NCBI GenBank assembly: GCA_001574975.1
Contig: KQ965748.1
Location: 348,062-412,061, forward strand
DNA length: 64,000 bases
DNA from: Gonapodya prolifera JEL478
Lineage: Eukaryota > Monoblepharomycota > Monoblepharidomycetes > Monoblepharidales > Gonapodyaceae
Reading direction: 5' to 3'
In this document: piece by piece, positions 15,304-27,534 of the stretch
Position numbering within the stretch: the stretch's first letter is position 1
How the letters are laid out: each line of letters begins with the position of its first letter
Translations under genes and position numbers: made by a program
Notes under the pieces: generated by a model
What the model was told of the DNA's origin: nothing
What the model saw: the letters and a program-made list of their open reading frames with translations, nothing else
Databases searched by the model: none

Positions 15304-18300
15304 ATGGCGATTGAAGTCCACAACGTGATCACGGAGGACGAGCTGCGTCTCGCCAGGGTAAGTGCGAATCGGCGATCCTCGGCGGTCCCCGCCGTATTCC
15401 CCCCCGCGAGGCGCCTCCCGCCGTCATACTGACTCTTGGTGCCTGTTTTCTGCTGCTCGCATCCAGATGGGATACCGGCAGGGTGAGCCAAGCCGACAAA
15501 CTTGACAATTTGACAGCTTTCGTTTCTGACGGTCCTCACGTCTCCGATACCTGCCTGAAGAGTTCCAACGCACTTTCAAAATGATGTAAGCTCTACGCTC
15601 GTCCACTCAGGCCCTCCATGAGACACATAACTGGCGTTTTCTTCTGCGACCCTTGACATTCTTCTGAACAGTCACAACTTCGGGATATCACTCTCTCACA
15701 TTTCAATCCTTGCTGGAGTTGGCAGTCTTTTCACGTACTCTCTACTTTGCGGAGGCCCCGCTGGTGCAGTCTGGGGATGGGTTGTCATCTCACTCCTTTC
15801 TCTCTGCGGTTCGTTTTGTCTTTATACCTCTCTGGAACAGTTTTGCGAGTCCGTTTACTTTTTCAGTTGCTCTGACCATGGCAGAAATCTGCTCCGCATA
15901 CCCTACTGCAGGCGGTTTGGTGAGGAGCCCAGTGTTCGCTTCAATCATTCACTTCAATTCGATGGGACTCACCTAACTCGACCTATTCAGTACTATTGGA
16001 GCTCCAAACTCGGCGGTGAAAAGAATGGACCGGTATTTGCGTGAGTTTACCGCCTCGCCCTCCAATCACGCAAACAAGTACATTCATCAAAACATATCAC
16101 AACTCTTCACAGTTGGTTTACTGGGTACGGTCGCGCTCTCACACCTTTCGTAACGAGTGCGTCATTTTGAAGCTCGACTATCTGTAGGTGGTTCAACCTA
16201 TGTGGCGAAATCGGTGGTCTTGCGTCCACTGGGTTAGGGGCTTCATCTTGTGTGTTCTCCATCATTCTGGGTGAGTTCTGTTGTAACAGTTCTTGCTTCT
16301 CTTATGAATTCTTTTCTTATGCAATGGATCGAGAAAGTCAACAACCCGGATTTCGACGTAACGCTGTGGAAGATGACTATCCTCGCCATCGTGTTTCTCA
16401 TCATCTATGCCGTCGTCAATACGATCGGAGGAGCACTATTACAGAGGCTCATGGAACTTTCTATTGTCGTGCACATTGCCGGCCCGGTCAGTACTCATCA
16501 TGAGAGTGAATTAGGTCACCCAGTTCCATAAAAGATTTTCTTGTTCCACAGATAACTATCATCGCAACTCTTCTTGCGAAGACTCCATCTGTTCAGGTTC
16601 GTAATAACGTAATAATTGAACAACATTACACCGAGTAATACCTTGAACTCCGAACAATAGAGCGCTTCCTTCGTGTTTGGGAACCTTCAGAATGCCACTG
16701 GTCAAGATAATCAAGTCTTTGCTGTCCTTCTTGGCTTGCTCATGCCGTCATGGACATTTCTCGGTGAGGCAGGAAACCATTCTTCTCAAATTTCGCTCGC
16801 GCCAGAACTCATCTTGAGAAATTCCAGGATACGATGCTTCTGCTCACGTTGCCGAAGGTTCGTCCCCTCACATGATGTCAGAACTTCCCTCGCCCATATT
16901 CACAAGCTTATCTCAACTACTTCAGAGACGTTCGACGCTTACAACAACGCGGCTCTGGGAATTGTTTACTCTGTATCTGCGAGCGCCGTGGTCGGCTTCG
17001 GATTTTTGGTTGGTGCGTACTGGAGCTATTGACGTCGACACAGAAAAGCTTAAACGCGCTCGCTCAACTCGCCGTGGTGAAAATATGCAGGCATGCTATT
17101 CTCGATCGTCGATATTGAAGCTATACAGGGATCTACTTATCCGCAATCGCTGATGCAATTGTTCTATGGTGAGTGAACTCAACGGCGTCACTCGAAGCTG
17201 ACGTGTACAGGATCAATAAAACCCATTTTCATTAGACTCTACCAACCAGAACGTGGGGTTGTCGTCCTTCCTAATGTTTATCATCGCTCTAGGCCTCTTT
17301 CTATGCGGTGTAGCGGTGAACTGCGCGTGAGTTTCAGTTTGTGTCATCCAATGGCTCGCAAAAGAGCTCAGTTCACGAGTTATGTGCAAACCCTCATGCA
17401 AAAAATACCACAGAAATTCTCGCATGAGTAAGTCGTATCCCTGCGCCAATCTCTCCCTCCACCACTATTGACGCTTGTTATTCAACCACCTTGTCCGTAG
17501 TGTACGCCTTTTCTAGGGACAAAGCGTTCGGGTCAGCATTGTCCAAGTTTCTATACTGGACCAACCCAAGCACGCGTCTTCCCGTGAGGACGATCTGGTT
17601 CGGATGCTTCAGTGAGTATTTTTCGATCCTATGTTTTAGGTGACACGAACTTACACACAATCAATCGCCGTCACCACTTTGCGCGCAATCTTACGATACG
17701 TAGCCGCTTCATTGATAACGTGTATTGGCTTTGGAAGTATCGTCGGTCTTCAAGGGGCAGCATCGATTGCTACGATTGGGTTGATGACTGCGGTGAGTCA
17801 CCATCTGTCTTGATCCGTTATGTGACATCAAACTTACAGCACTTATTTAAAACTACGAACTTAAAATGGCACCGTAGTACATTTTGCCTACGCTCTGCAA
17901 GCTCACGTTCGCAAGACACACATTCAAGGTTCGTTGCCACGTTCTGGTGTTACTTTGAGTACATTAGCACTGGACGCACTCTGACACCAGCGCGGCGAGT
18001 TCAACCTTGGATCTTTGTCGGAACCCATTGGGTGGATCGCAGTGGGCTGGGGATGTTTCCTTTTTGTCCTCTTCTGCCTGCCCAGGTGAGCGGAATGTAA
18101 ATGTACTCTCAGGAATGAATCCCAATGGTTGATACACGGTCATTGACGCAATGATCTCTAGCTCCTATCCTGTAAATGCCTCAAACTTTAACTACGCTAG
18201 CGTAATGATCGTCGGAATCACTCTCTTAACGGTGCGATTTCACGGAATCTCTCTGGGAGTTAGAACTTACGTTTTCATTTCTTTACCACCCGTGCTCTCC

Positions 18301-18469
18301 ATTCCTCTAGTCTCTCGCTTGGATCTTTAGCGCAAAAAAATGGTTTAATGGACCCATCCCGCGTGTTTCCGAGGACGAGATTGTGATGATGGAGGAGTCA
18401 ATCGCGGCGGCGAAGGCGGCCCAAGTGATCGGTGCCGTCGGCAGTATGCCTGAAACCGCATGGAGGTGA
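15304..18469 (+). CDS. Amino-acid/GABA permease (APC superfamily), 22 exons
   Basis: Reconstructed exons include 15304-15357, 15467-15482 (16 nt), 15561-15585 (25 nt), 15672-15808, 15867-15919, 15991-16040, 16113-16124 (12 nt), 16188-16249, 16290-16486, then 13 more ending 18311-18469. The 14-nt exon 17414-17427 restores NSRMMYAFSRD. The product is about 542 residues with about 12 hydrophobic segments. Family marks are GGPAGAVWGWVV, MAEICSAYPTAGGLYYWSS, the segment starting GYDASAHVAEETFDAYNNAA, FLCGVAVNCANSRMMYAFSR and PSTRLPVRTIW. This order is typical of fungal Uga4/Bat1-type permeases importing GABA, choline or amino acids by proton symport. The exon 8/9 junction is least certain: the site after GLGASS uses GTGTGT. 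Confidence 0.85.
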
Positions 18470-19060
18470 GGGGAGATGTGCTGGGCTGGTCCTAGCGCAT
18501 GTGCTTCCGGCAGATCGACAGCGAAAAAAAAAAAAAAATCACACAAAATAAGTTGATATAACCGGACGTTGTTACGCTTTCTTTGAAATTTCCCTTTTGT
18601 GTTTCGATATCGTGCACGTGTACAATAATCATCATATCCCTGCGGGTTCATCTGTTTGCTGCTTTCTATTGATGTCCCACGACTTGAAGGCACTTATTAC
18701 ACTCGGTGAAAAGGTTTACATATTTAGATTCTCTCTCCCTTAGTTTGAGGGAGGGCATGCAGTGGTATCGAAGACTTTACATCGTACATCGTACTCTTGA
18801 GTTGAAGCACATCTCATAAATATCAGTTAGATTGGTTGCCGGCACCAGACGCTGCAACAGCGCCAAAGTGGTCAGAAGGAAGCAAAGGAATCGCTGATGA
18901 TCGTGTGGAGTCGATTTGCGATTTGCTGCCATCGCCAGTGCAGCTTTCAGCCATTGTTGTGCTTTCACTCGAGAGTGACTGGGATCCTCGAACAGCCGCA
19001 GTGACAAAGAGTGACTAAATCAATTGAGACGGAAGATGTGCAAACGGGGCCGGTGGGGTT
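18470..19060. other. Intergenic, no gene recognised
   Basis: A 76-codon minus-strand frame (18777-19007) has no motif. A run of about 14 A lies near 18525-18538, just past the permease stop. I cannot assign a function. Confidence 0.4.
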
Positions 19061-21462
19061 TTAGGATAACAAGCAGCCAATTATGAGAATTAGGCATGGA
19101 CCACAAGGTGAAGAAGACCTCTCCTCTCCAAACTTTCTCTCGCTCATAATCTGTGATGATACAGACATATGCTTGAATTCGAGCCGTGGCGCCAAGGACG
19201 GACTTGGTGTCGGAACTGTAAAGACGTCAGATAGTGCGCCCGACGAGAGATCCAGGCGGTCGCTGGGGCAATAACGTCAAACGTCAGTCGAGTGGCTAGG
19301 TCGGTTCTTAATTAAGGTACTCACAGTGGGCTTGATGCCAGAGGGAACCGCGGAGGCCGGAAAGGCAATCGGTTTGATGATACGATTTGCAAGCAGTGGC
19401 CTCTTTTTCGTGACTCACAATATTCCGTACGCTCCCGTATCCAGCTAAAAAGTCATAAATTAACCTGAAATTACGTCCTGAGACGCCTCACTTCTGGGGA
19501 AATTCACATTTCTCCGAATTCCCCATCCATCCCTAACACGCTCTTGAGCTCCACGAAGTTTCCTTCAAAAAGAGCTATCTCATCCTGGACTGTCGGATTG
19601 TGCTAATGGCACGGTTGTGTGCATGAGTGGGCAGTGAAAGCAGTGGATCAGGAACTCAATGATGCCAGATCAATGATTGAATCAACGATTGTGCGTTGTA
19701 CTCACGCCTCATAACAACAAGAAGAAGAGGACCTCAGTGCACAACGCTGGTGTCGTGATATTGGCCCGCAGTCTCGGTGGTGATCTTGAAGAACCACTTC
19801 CAACATCAGGGAGTTTGGGTTGCGTCATATTTAGTCGAAGAGATATTCGAAACGCCACAGTCTCACTTGTGTCTGAGAGGAATATGACATGGGGTTGGGC
19901 GGAGGTAGTTTCACAGACTGCCTTTAACTCACTTTCGGGGCTGAGCTATCAGAAAATGCGCCTGGTGTGATTGCGGCTGGGTAGAAGTTGTAACCACCTT
20001 GATGGGGTGAATAAAGTCTTGACGAAAGATGAAATCTTCATGAAATAGTACACTCCAGCAAAAGGCTTGGAGTTCCATTACTCACAGAGGCTCATTCACT
20101 CCATGGTCTGTCACGTTCATTTCCGAAGGTGTGGAGGACCTTCTGCAGGTCCCCTGTTTTTGTACAACCAGGAGTACGCTCTGAAAGGCCGTTTCCCGCT
20201 GAAAGCAACAGAAAACCTCACCTCCTTCGTCTCATCCCCAAAACACACGCCCCTACCAACAGCATCAATCCCAGGACCCCGCCAGCAACACCGCCCGCGA
20301 TTGCAGCAGTGCTAGCGGTATTCGAGCTTTCGGTGCTTGGAGGGGGAGCAGCTCCTGATGTGGCGCTGGATGTGGCGGAGGGAGAGATTGTTTGAGATGG
20401 TGTCGAGTCAGTGTTGGTGTTGGTGTTGGAGAGGGTTTCTGGAACAGGGAAGTGATTCCAAGGGAGTGCAACAGCAAAAACGTTGCGAAGTATTACGTGT
20501 AGAGATAGATCCGACGGTATTTGAAGTCGGAGCCCATGGCTGGGTATGTTACGAGGGCCGGGTGAGATATCGTGACCCGGATTCCTCAACACATATCCCT
20601 AGAACTCACAGATTGATCCCGCTTGCGAAGTCGCAAGAGATGTTAGCGCTGATGTGGGAGTGTTTCCATGAGATCGAATATGCGTTGAGATCTTCAGGGT
20701 GCAATCGACGTACCTGCTAACGTCCCGGCTACACTGCTCGCTGAATTGACAGTGGCCGTAGAAGTCCGTTGACACTGAATTATTGCTGGCTTCCAACGGG
20801 TGTCCAACGGGGTGCTACTCCCCTCTCCCGGGCATCCTGAGCAGAGCACGCCACTAGGAGTCCCGAATACGGAACCGGATGTTCCACCTGTTCCAACATA
20901 CGTGAGTGTCGTGTCAGCGGGGCAGATAACGTCCAAAAGTGACGCCAGTAGCACGAAGCTCATTTCAAAGTGAGGAACGGTTTGCCTTTTTGAGGCTGGG
21001 GCTCACAAGTTCCACCTCCCATTGAAGTCGTGCACGTGATCGGGGAAGCCAACCAACTCGATGCCGTTCTCGACACGCAGACACCGTTCGAACAAGTTTC
21101 AAAGTTCGCATTGCAGCATGTCGGCTGGGCCTGCGTCCCGCAACAGGTCAGAGTAATCGCTGCGTTGAAACAGGCGAATCCCGAAAAGGGAAGCAACACG
21201 ACGGCACAGGAACGCAGTCCGTCCCGCAAGACGCGCGTCCTGCGATGCCGCATGTTATATTTTGTCGAGTTATCAATCTGCCTGAGGTGATTAGCGGTCC
21301 CTGGTCCACATCAACGGGTGATCGAGGTTCATTGTCTTCTTTTCGGGGTGAAATGGCAGACGGGAGATTGAGAATGTCGAGCGCTGCAACGAAAACAATC
21401 GATGCTGCAACAATCGAAAGGAGAAATAGCCTGAGCAGCGGAATCGCGAGAATGGTAGTCAT
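19061..21462 (-). CDS. Cysteine-rich single-pass cell-surface protein
   Basis: The product starts with a good signal peptide (MTTILAIPLLRLFLLSIVAA, 21462 downward). A Cys-rich ectodomain follows: CGIAGRASCGTDC, then ITLTCCGTQAQPTCC and FETCSNGVCV. A later exon holds CPADTTLTYVGTGG and STPLDTRWKPAIIQC. A Ser/Thr-rich linker (20400-20300 region) leads into one transmembrane helix, AAIAGGVAGGVLGLMLLVGA, stopped by MRRRR. Downstream frames GGYNFYPAAITPGAFSDSSA, DEIALFEGNFVELKSVLGMD, IAFPASAVPSGIKP and LDLSSGALSDVFTVPTPSPS, each next to a plausible splice site, suggest a long cytoplasmic tail ending near 19061. The architecture resembles fungal wall-sensor or Mid2-like proteins. Exon edges, and whether the tail ends earlier at 20117, are unresolved. 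Confidence 0.55.
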
Positions 21463-21560
21463 CCAGGGACAGAGCTGTGGCAGGCTGTCATTTGATTGAC
21501 ACTTTCGTCCACCCTTGCGACCCAGTTGGCCGCGGTTACCTGAAAAGGACTGGCAGCTTT

Positions 21561-21567
21561 TATAAGG
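21561..21567 (+). promoter_or_regulatory. TATA box
   Basis: TTTTATAAGG lies about 20 nt upstream of the ATG at 21585, which opens a signal-peptide frame. The divergent surface-protein gene starts at 21462, so the two share a gap of about 120 nt. Confidence 0.5.
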
Positions 21568-21584
21568 GACGAATTCAGTTTGAT

Positions 21585-21701
21585 ATGCGTCTCCTGGCCT
21601 TTCTTCTTGTCGCGCTCTGCGCTTGCGTCGCAGGCACCTTCGCGCTTTCTGTTCCGCGTGCCTCCAACGACGGGTACCCTCCGCCTAATGGATGTCGAGG
21701 T
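21585..21701 (+). CDS. First exon of a small secreted protein
   Basis: The exon encodes MRLLAFLLVALCACVAGTFA, a strong signal peptide with a likely cleavage after the Ala/Leu-rich core, then LSVPRASNDGYPPPNGCRG. It ends in a consensus donor, GGT|GTAAGT. Several downstream acceptors (before 21805, near 21825 and 21845) would each give only a short extension before a stop, so the rest of the gene is not resolved. A TATA-like element precedes it closely. The product is probably a short secreted peptide, with no family match that I recognise. Confidence 0.4.
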
Positions 21702-23052
21702 GTAAGTTTGCGACATTGCATCGTAGTGGGCGGTCATCTGCCTTGTTTTCGAGACGTCCACTCACCTGATCCCGAAATCTGTATGTGGAGTGCATTTTCT
21801 TGCGCTTCTCGGAGCTCAATCTGTAGTAATCTCGTGGACAGAAAGCTTCACCGCGGGTATCAAGGACAGTAGTGACGTATTGCGGACGTTTGCGCGATCT
21901 GTCTGCAGTGACGTCAGGGCCTCCGACATTTCTATAACTTGGCGAGGCCCTGGAGGGACAGGACTGGAGCTCCTTGAAGACGCGCCATGGTTTGTGTGGT
22001 GGTCCGACGTCGTTGGTGTGGAGGAGCAGCGTGTAATTTTCTTTTGGTGATGTGTTTACCACCAAACGGTATATTTCTCGCGGTTGCAGCGCTCGAAAAT
22101 TCATGAGCGGCTTAATGTGTTTGCACCAAACCGTTGGGAAATCATTGAGCGGCAATTATGCCCCCAAATGTATGTACTCCTATATTTAAATGGTAACCGA
22201 AACGTCTGCCGCACACTGAAAAAGCACGGCTCTCATATTGACTTTCCCCCTCATCGTACCCTCGTGATAGCACAAAATGTCGCAATTGCAGACCAGGCAC
22301 GATAACGAGCTCAGCAACCACGGGTTTGACAGACGGGAGGAGGTGGGGTACGATGGGCACGAGTGAAGGACCGCGGATGTTGGGGTGGACGTGGTTGCGG
22401 GTACCAGAGACGCTTCCGCATTGACACCCAGGGACGGCAATGACAGCCCGCCAGGTGTTGGTTCGGAGCGTGTTCCGCTCACAGCGAGAGGGTTTCTGCC
22501 GCCAAACAGGAGACCCCCTGGGAGACATGACAAAGACGGGAGGACAGCACGGAAAGTCATCGATGTGGTACTCAATGAATGAAATTTTGTAACGGGAAAC
22601 GAGTCTCTCGAATGATGGCTGGTACTGGAACGACGAGACGACGTCCATTCGACATGCTGGAGGTGTCCCGAGTGGGATCTTTCGTCCACAAACATGTGCG
22701 GTGGAAAGCCTCTATGAAGTCAGGAAGGAAAAGTAGAGACTGGGCGGCAAAGACTTTTTTAATCCAGTGAAATTGCGTGATATGTTTGAGAAGACTTCAA
22801 CACATTCAGAACGAGATCCAACTCCGCTCCCAACTCAATACAATGTCCCTCTACGTAATACATCATGCAATAGCACGGTCTCCAATTACTGGGACTGAGA
22901 AATAAACGGAAATGTCGGTGCGAGATTTGTCACTGGTTGATTCTCTATCAATTTTCCCCCAATTTAAACTGATACATCACAAGATGGGCTTTTTAATCGT
23001 CTAAGGAAAATATCCTCATGACAGAACCTATTTGAAGTCGCACTGCGTAGCG
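21702..23052. other. Unassigned stretch with overlapping short frames
   Basis: Frames of 80-170 codons occur on both strands (for example minus 22142-22695) but overlap one another out of frame and lack motifs. Apart from possible later exons of the small secreted gene I can support nothing here. Confidence 0.4.
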
Positions 23053-23262
23053 CTATCCCCGTAAGCGACGCATACAGCATACTGACCATCCGCATAGGTT
23101 GGGCACTGTAGAAGCACGACGCAGAAAGGGCGAGTCCGAAAGGAAGACGTGCTTTGCATCCACCAGACCAGTGAGGACAGCCGGCAACATTTGGACCATC
23201 AATTGCAACGGCCGCTCTGCGAAGAAGAACGCGAACAGAAGAGTGAGAAGGCGCTTGTTCAT
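23053..23262 (-). CDS. Small signal-peptide ORF
   Basis: The 69-codon frame starts MNKRLLTLLFAFFFAERPLQ, a basic n-region followed by a hydrophobic core, and ends CGWSVCCMRRLRG. A TATA box (CTATAAAAGG) lies about 37-46 nt upstream. This matches the promoter and N-terminal style of the small secreted gene at 21.6 kb. It may be one exon of a longer gene. No family is recognised. Confidence 0.35.
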   Translation of the reverse strand: MNKRLLTLLFAFFFAERPLQLMVQMLPAVLTGLVDAKHVFLSDSPFLRRASTVPNLCGWSVCCMRRLRG

Positions 23263-23298
23263 GGTATGTTGGCTTCCGTTTCCTCAAAGATGACTCTC

Positions 23299-23308
23299 CT
23301 TTTATAGG
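23299..23308 (-). promoter_or_regulatory. TATA box
   Basis: On the minus strand the sequence reads CCTATAAAAGG, about 40 nt upstream of the ATG at 23262. It is close to a perfect core TATA element. Confidence 0.5.
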
Positions 23309-24125
23309 CAAGGTTATCACGCTGTACCAATAACGGACACGTGCTTGGTATTTCTTGGCGTTGCCAAAATGTATGTACCTGACGATGACGGTCAGGAGAC
23401 TTTTCGGGCCACCTGGTCCGGGACGGGTGGTGAAGGGTGGTGACGGAGGCCAACAGCAAGCCCACAGAGCCCTCACTTTCGTACGTGCAAAATGGTCGGG
23501 TTTCGACCGCAACCACGTCTCTGACAGAGACAAATAAAGTTTTCTTCATTTACCCATTCGCTGCATTTTTCACAGTTCACGGGTCAGAACTCCAAGGCGA
23601 ATAGAACTTTTCGGAACTTTTTGCACGTTCAGGTGGGTGGGCATGTCCACCCGGAACCCTTTTAATTGGAAAAGTTCTGGTCATCAGCGAAAGAAATCCT
23701 AAAAGTCGGGTGAGGTTCTCTTGCAGTTGTCGATTTCGGGAACAAGACAACGTGAGGTGGGAGTAGGAAGGAGAAGGGAACGCTGAGGAAATTTATCTGC
23801 CAGATGATTGGTTCGGTCATAAATAATCACCGTGTTGAAGTTGAAACTGGAAGTATATTATGGAAATGATGTCAATCTTAGGAGGACGAAAATTGATATG
23901 GCAATGTCGAAGTGGAAGTGACATGAGACGTGAATTGATCATATCGATTCACTGATACATCGGAATACACAAAAAAAGGAAAGCATTTCCTGGGTGTGAC
24001 ATGAATCCTATCGCGGGGGCCGACGGACACGCGCGCGACGGCATCTATAATCATATAATCGCTGTACCAAAAATTGTCGTCTAACAATGCGTGTCACAGC
24101 TCGAGGAAGAATCCCCCCTCTCAAT
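23309..24125. other. Intergenic, no gene seen
   Basis: Only short unconserved frames are present. The region separates the small secreted ORFs from the BAR-domain gene. Confidence 0.5.
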
Positions 24126-25550
24126 CTACGCTCCCGCACCACATATGCTCAGCTCTCGCATCTTATGCTCCAATGTCCTCGCCATGTTCTCCCGCTCTGA
24201 TGCTCCTGAGGGTGTCACGTCCTCTAACCGCGGAGGAGCGTCAGATGGAGGCGGCGGGGGGGCGCCGGCAGTGATGAGGAGGTGGGCTAGCGAAAGAGCA
24301 AAACTGGGCAGGAGAGGATGCAGGGACGTGTATTTAGGTGCCATGACCACCAATCCCTCAGCGCCACGTACCTTTCTCCAACTCTGACACCTGCCTCCGC
24401 AATGGGGTCCATATACGCCTCCCGAGCCGCCACCAACCCAGCCACATCTTCCGTAATCAATCGCGTCGCCCTATCGCACTCGTCTTTCAACCTCTCCAAA
24501 TCCGCCTTCAGCGCCTGCACCCTTGGTGTGTCGTTTCCTTGGCCACTCGTGGTGTCGTCCTCCTCAGCGGAACTACCGCCTCCGCTTCCGCCAGCAGAAG
24601 CGGCACCGTTCCCTGACTTTTCGAGGGCACGGCGTACGCGAGCGCGTTGGGCGTCGTAGTCGAGGAGACGCTTGCGCCGCTTTTCGAGGTGGGGGTCGAT
24701 GTTGGGGATGAGAAGGGTGAGGCGATGCAGAGGGTTGAGGTGGGTAGCGTTCAACGTGCCGGTCTGGGCGGAGCAAAGGATCATCAGATACAAGAGAAAG
24801 AGAGATCAAAGAGCTTCCACTGTGTCTCCAGAAGCGCCGACAATCCACTTCGTCCGTCGTGAGCCTCCAACTACATGTTACGTTCGAACGCAACCAACCA
24901 CGCACTAACTTGACTACACATCCGAAGCTTCCCAAGTACTCACCACATCATGATCAACAATATCCGTAATCTCTTTCGCCGCCTCTGCGCACCTTGCCGC
25001 GACAATCCCGATACTCTCATCATCTTGGGACGAGAGTTCGGACGCCGAAGAGGCAGAGAGACTCTTCCGTGACGATCGAGGGTATATGGATGAGGGAGGT
25101 TGGGGGGCGAAGGACGCGGATAATCGAGTGTGGGAGGTTGATAGCGCTGGAGTGAAGATGTAGGTGGTCAACTCTGGCATGGGGCGACTAGCGTGGCCGA
25201 GGCAGGTCATACCCTTGTAAGAGTCGAGTAACGCTTTCGAGTCTCGGTGGATTTTTTCGAATTTGGCGTGCAGGCTGTACCGTACAGGTTCCCAGAGAAT
25301 TGAGGCGATTCTTAGAACGATAGCAAGCGAACCCGATTCGTTGACTCCCATAACTCACGTCTTCACGTTCCGTTCCGCATCGTCGAACTCCTTATCGACC
25401 GTTTTCTCCACGATGCCCGTCGACTGCATCACCTGCGTGGTGGCTCTGTTCACGGCCTTCTTGAAGCCGGACCTGCAAGGGGGGATCCCATCGTTGGGAG
25501 GATATAGAGGGCATCGAAGCGATGCTGGAGGAGGTGGCTCACCAGGACAT
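24126..25550 (-). CDS. BAR-domain protein (Rvs161/Hob/amphiphysin group)
   Basis: Five exons (25543-25550, 25359-25472, 24944-25274, 24372-24763, 24126-24303) give about 340 residues. An 8-nt first exon supplies MSW, completing MSWSGFKKAVNRATTQ, the amphipathic start of the Rvs161/BIN3 group. GIVEKTVDKEFDDAERNVK and KFEKIHRDSKALLDSYKGM follow as the first BAR helices. After a low-complexity Ser/Pro insert, ITDIVDHD, NPLHRLTLLIPNID and EKRRKRLLDYDAQRARV complete the domain. There is no C-terminal SH3, unlike Rvs167. Such proteins bend membranes at endocytic sites. Intron 3 is about 180 nt and could hide one more short exon. Confidence 0.82.
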
Positions 25551-25995
25551 GGCGGTCGTGAAGTCGGGAGATGGAGGGGGAGGAGGGTGTTGGAATATGT
25601 GGGGATTTTAGCCGATTGATCAAAAGTGCATTCCTGCCAACTTGGAGTTTTTACACATTTGAGCTCCCCGAATACCGCTATCGCTCTGTGAGGACCAAAA
25701 CACACTTTTTATTGATATGGTGAGAATTTGTGTCGCAACGCATCTCTGGTCTTGCAATAGGGTTGGTTCCACTTTCAGATGGGCCTCAAAACATGAGCTT
25801 CAGGGGCAAGTGCCCAAGCTCAACATAAAGTTCAATAAGTGCATGCGTTCCACATTCACATGTGTACACCCGGAGTCTACATACAACAAACGATACCGCT
25901 CGCTGCGCCCAGCAAATCGGGCTGTACAGCGGTCGCCACCAACACCGACACCTCGACCGACCCACAAACCACGCAAACCCCAACCGACCGCGCGA
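25551..25995. other. Intergenic, no gene seen
   Basis: This should contain the BAR-gene promoter and the 3' end of the eL42 transcript. No coding signal is seen. Confidence 0.5.
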
Positions 25996-27103
25996 TTAGA
26001 AGGACAGAGCGGCTCCCTTGGTCTGCGCGACATTCACGAGGTATGAGTATCACGAAGTTTGGAGAGTAACAAAAAGGATCAGCCCACTTTCTTCTCTCCG
26101 CCCAGTTCGAAGTGCTTGCACCGCTTAATGGCCAGCTGGTGCTTGTATTTGCACGAGTTGCATTCCAGACGCAGCACGACCTTCTTGGTGGTCTTGGCCT
26201 TCTTGTGGAACACGGGCTTGGTCTGTCCTCCGTAACCGGACTGCTTTCGGTCGTAACGACGTTTACCTGGATGGGGAAAATAGTTAGACGCGTTCACAGG
26301 TGGAAGGATGTTGGCGAAGATGAGGATGTCCAGGCTTCCGGAACTGCACTGTCCTAAAGTAGCGCATCGCAGTGAAGTGCACTCCAGGCGGCATACAATA
26401 CCGCGCCCTGCTCTCGCTTTCTCGATATCTGGCACATGCGTGAGGGTACCCCATGGTAGATATAATTTCCAACAGAACTCTTCGACCGTATTCTTCTCGC
26501 TCTATCGACCTTCCGCCCCGTCCTATGGTTCGGTTCTGGTCTTCCGTCGGCTCCACTAACTCAGAATCCATGTCGCAGAATCTCCCACCGTACTCACCCT
26601 GGGCGAAGAGCGAGTCCTTTCCCTTCTTGTACTGTGACACCTTGTGAGCGGTGTGCTTTCTGCAGGCTTTGCCCTTGCAGTAGGTGTTTCGTGTTTTCGG
26701 TACGTTGACCTTGAGAGCGAAGGGAGGGTCGAGCGGTGAGAGGGCAGTCCGGGACGTCAGTTGCAGCGCTCGGAAGTCCGGGATAGGGGATCGAAACCTG
26801 TCCATCCAGTCCCGGAGGTCCGCAGTCCTTCGGCAAGTCCGTCACAAGCCCTTACCCCAACCCTCCACCCGCATCTCGCCTCCGTTGCCCACAGTCCCCG
26901 CACTCAACAAGCTTTCATTGGAGTATGCGTGCATATTATGCAGGTTCGGCGGTGGTCCGGGAAGTTCAGCAACTGTCCACTCGGTGCACTCGCCAACATT
27001 TCCACCCATCCATCCATCCTTTCCAGCCCGTCCAACACTCCATCTCCACCACGAACGCCATTATCATGTCGACTTCTGTCGCCGGAACTGGTCTGCTCAC
27101 CAT
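25996..27103 (-). CDS. RPL42: 60S ribosomal protein eL42 (L44e)
   Basis: Four exons (27101-27103, 26598-26709, 26088-26266, 25996-26022) encode exactly 106 residues, the usual length of the family. The protein reads [57 protein letters not shown] and [13 protein letters not shown], and the last exon adds TKGAALSF. The zinc-binding CxxC pairs are present. The first coding exon is only the ATG, followed at once by GTGAGC and a 391-nt intron, a common design in fungal ribosomal protein genes; the exact ATG is inferred. The last exon of nine codons is easily missed because the frame also stops at 26079. Confidence 0.9.
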
Positions 27104-27534
27104 GGCGACGCTGGTTTGTGCTGCAAGTCGATTCCAAAACGAGGACGTGCACAGACCCCCCTCGACCAAAGGTGGCACTCAAGGTCCGCTTTTGAATCGA
27201 AACACGGAGAAGGCAGGTAGAAGCAGTATTTCGCAAATTCCCTTACTTTCTTTAAGCTGCCAAGATGGCTCGCGCCCCTCGCCTTTGCGGGTACACACAA
27301 TTGGTTTCGCTGTGCGATGAGTAGGTATAAATTTGAAAAAAAATATTCTGTCCACACTTTATGTCGGTCCTTCGTGCACGACTTCGAGACTGCAGTGGTT
27401 GGGAAGATGAAATGCTCAACTTAGCCCGAACCACAACCTGAAAGAGCTCGGACCCACAGAATCGGCACACTGCTCTACTCTAGACTATATCTCAGGCGGT
27501 CACCCTCTCGTTTCAGACAGGCGTCGCTTACCTG
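27104..27534. other. Divergent promoter region
   Basis: Gap between the eL42 gene (leftward) and the nucleoside hydrolase (rightward). Presumed to hold both promoters; no defined element recognised. Confidence 0.4.

Noticed and set aside
15304-18469. Permease as a pseudogene because of many frame changes
   Set aside because: Every change is explained by a consensus GT..AG intron with matching phase, including micro-exons. Only the exon 8/9 join is less certain.
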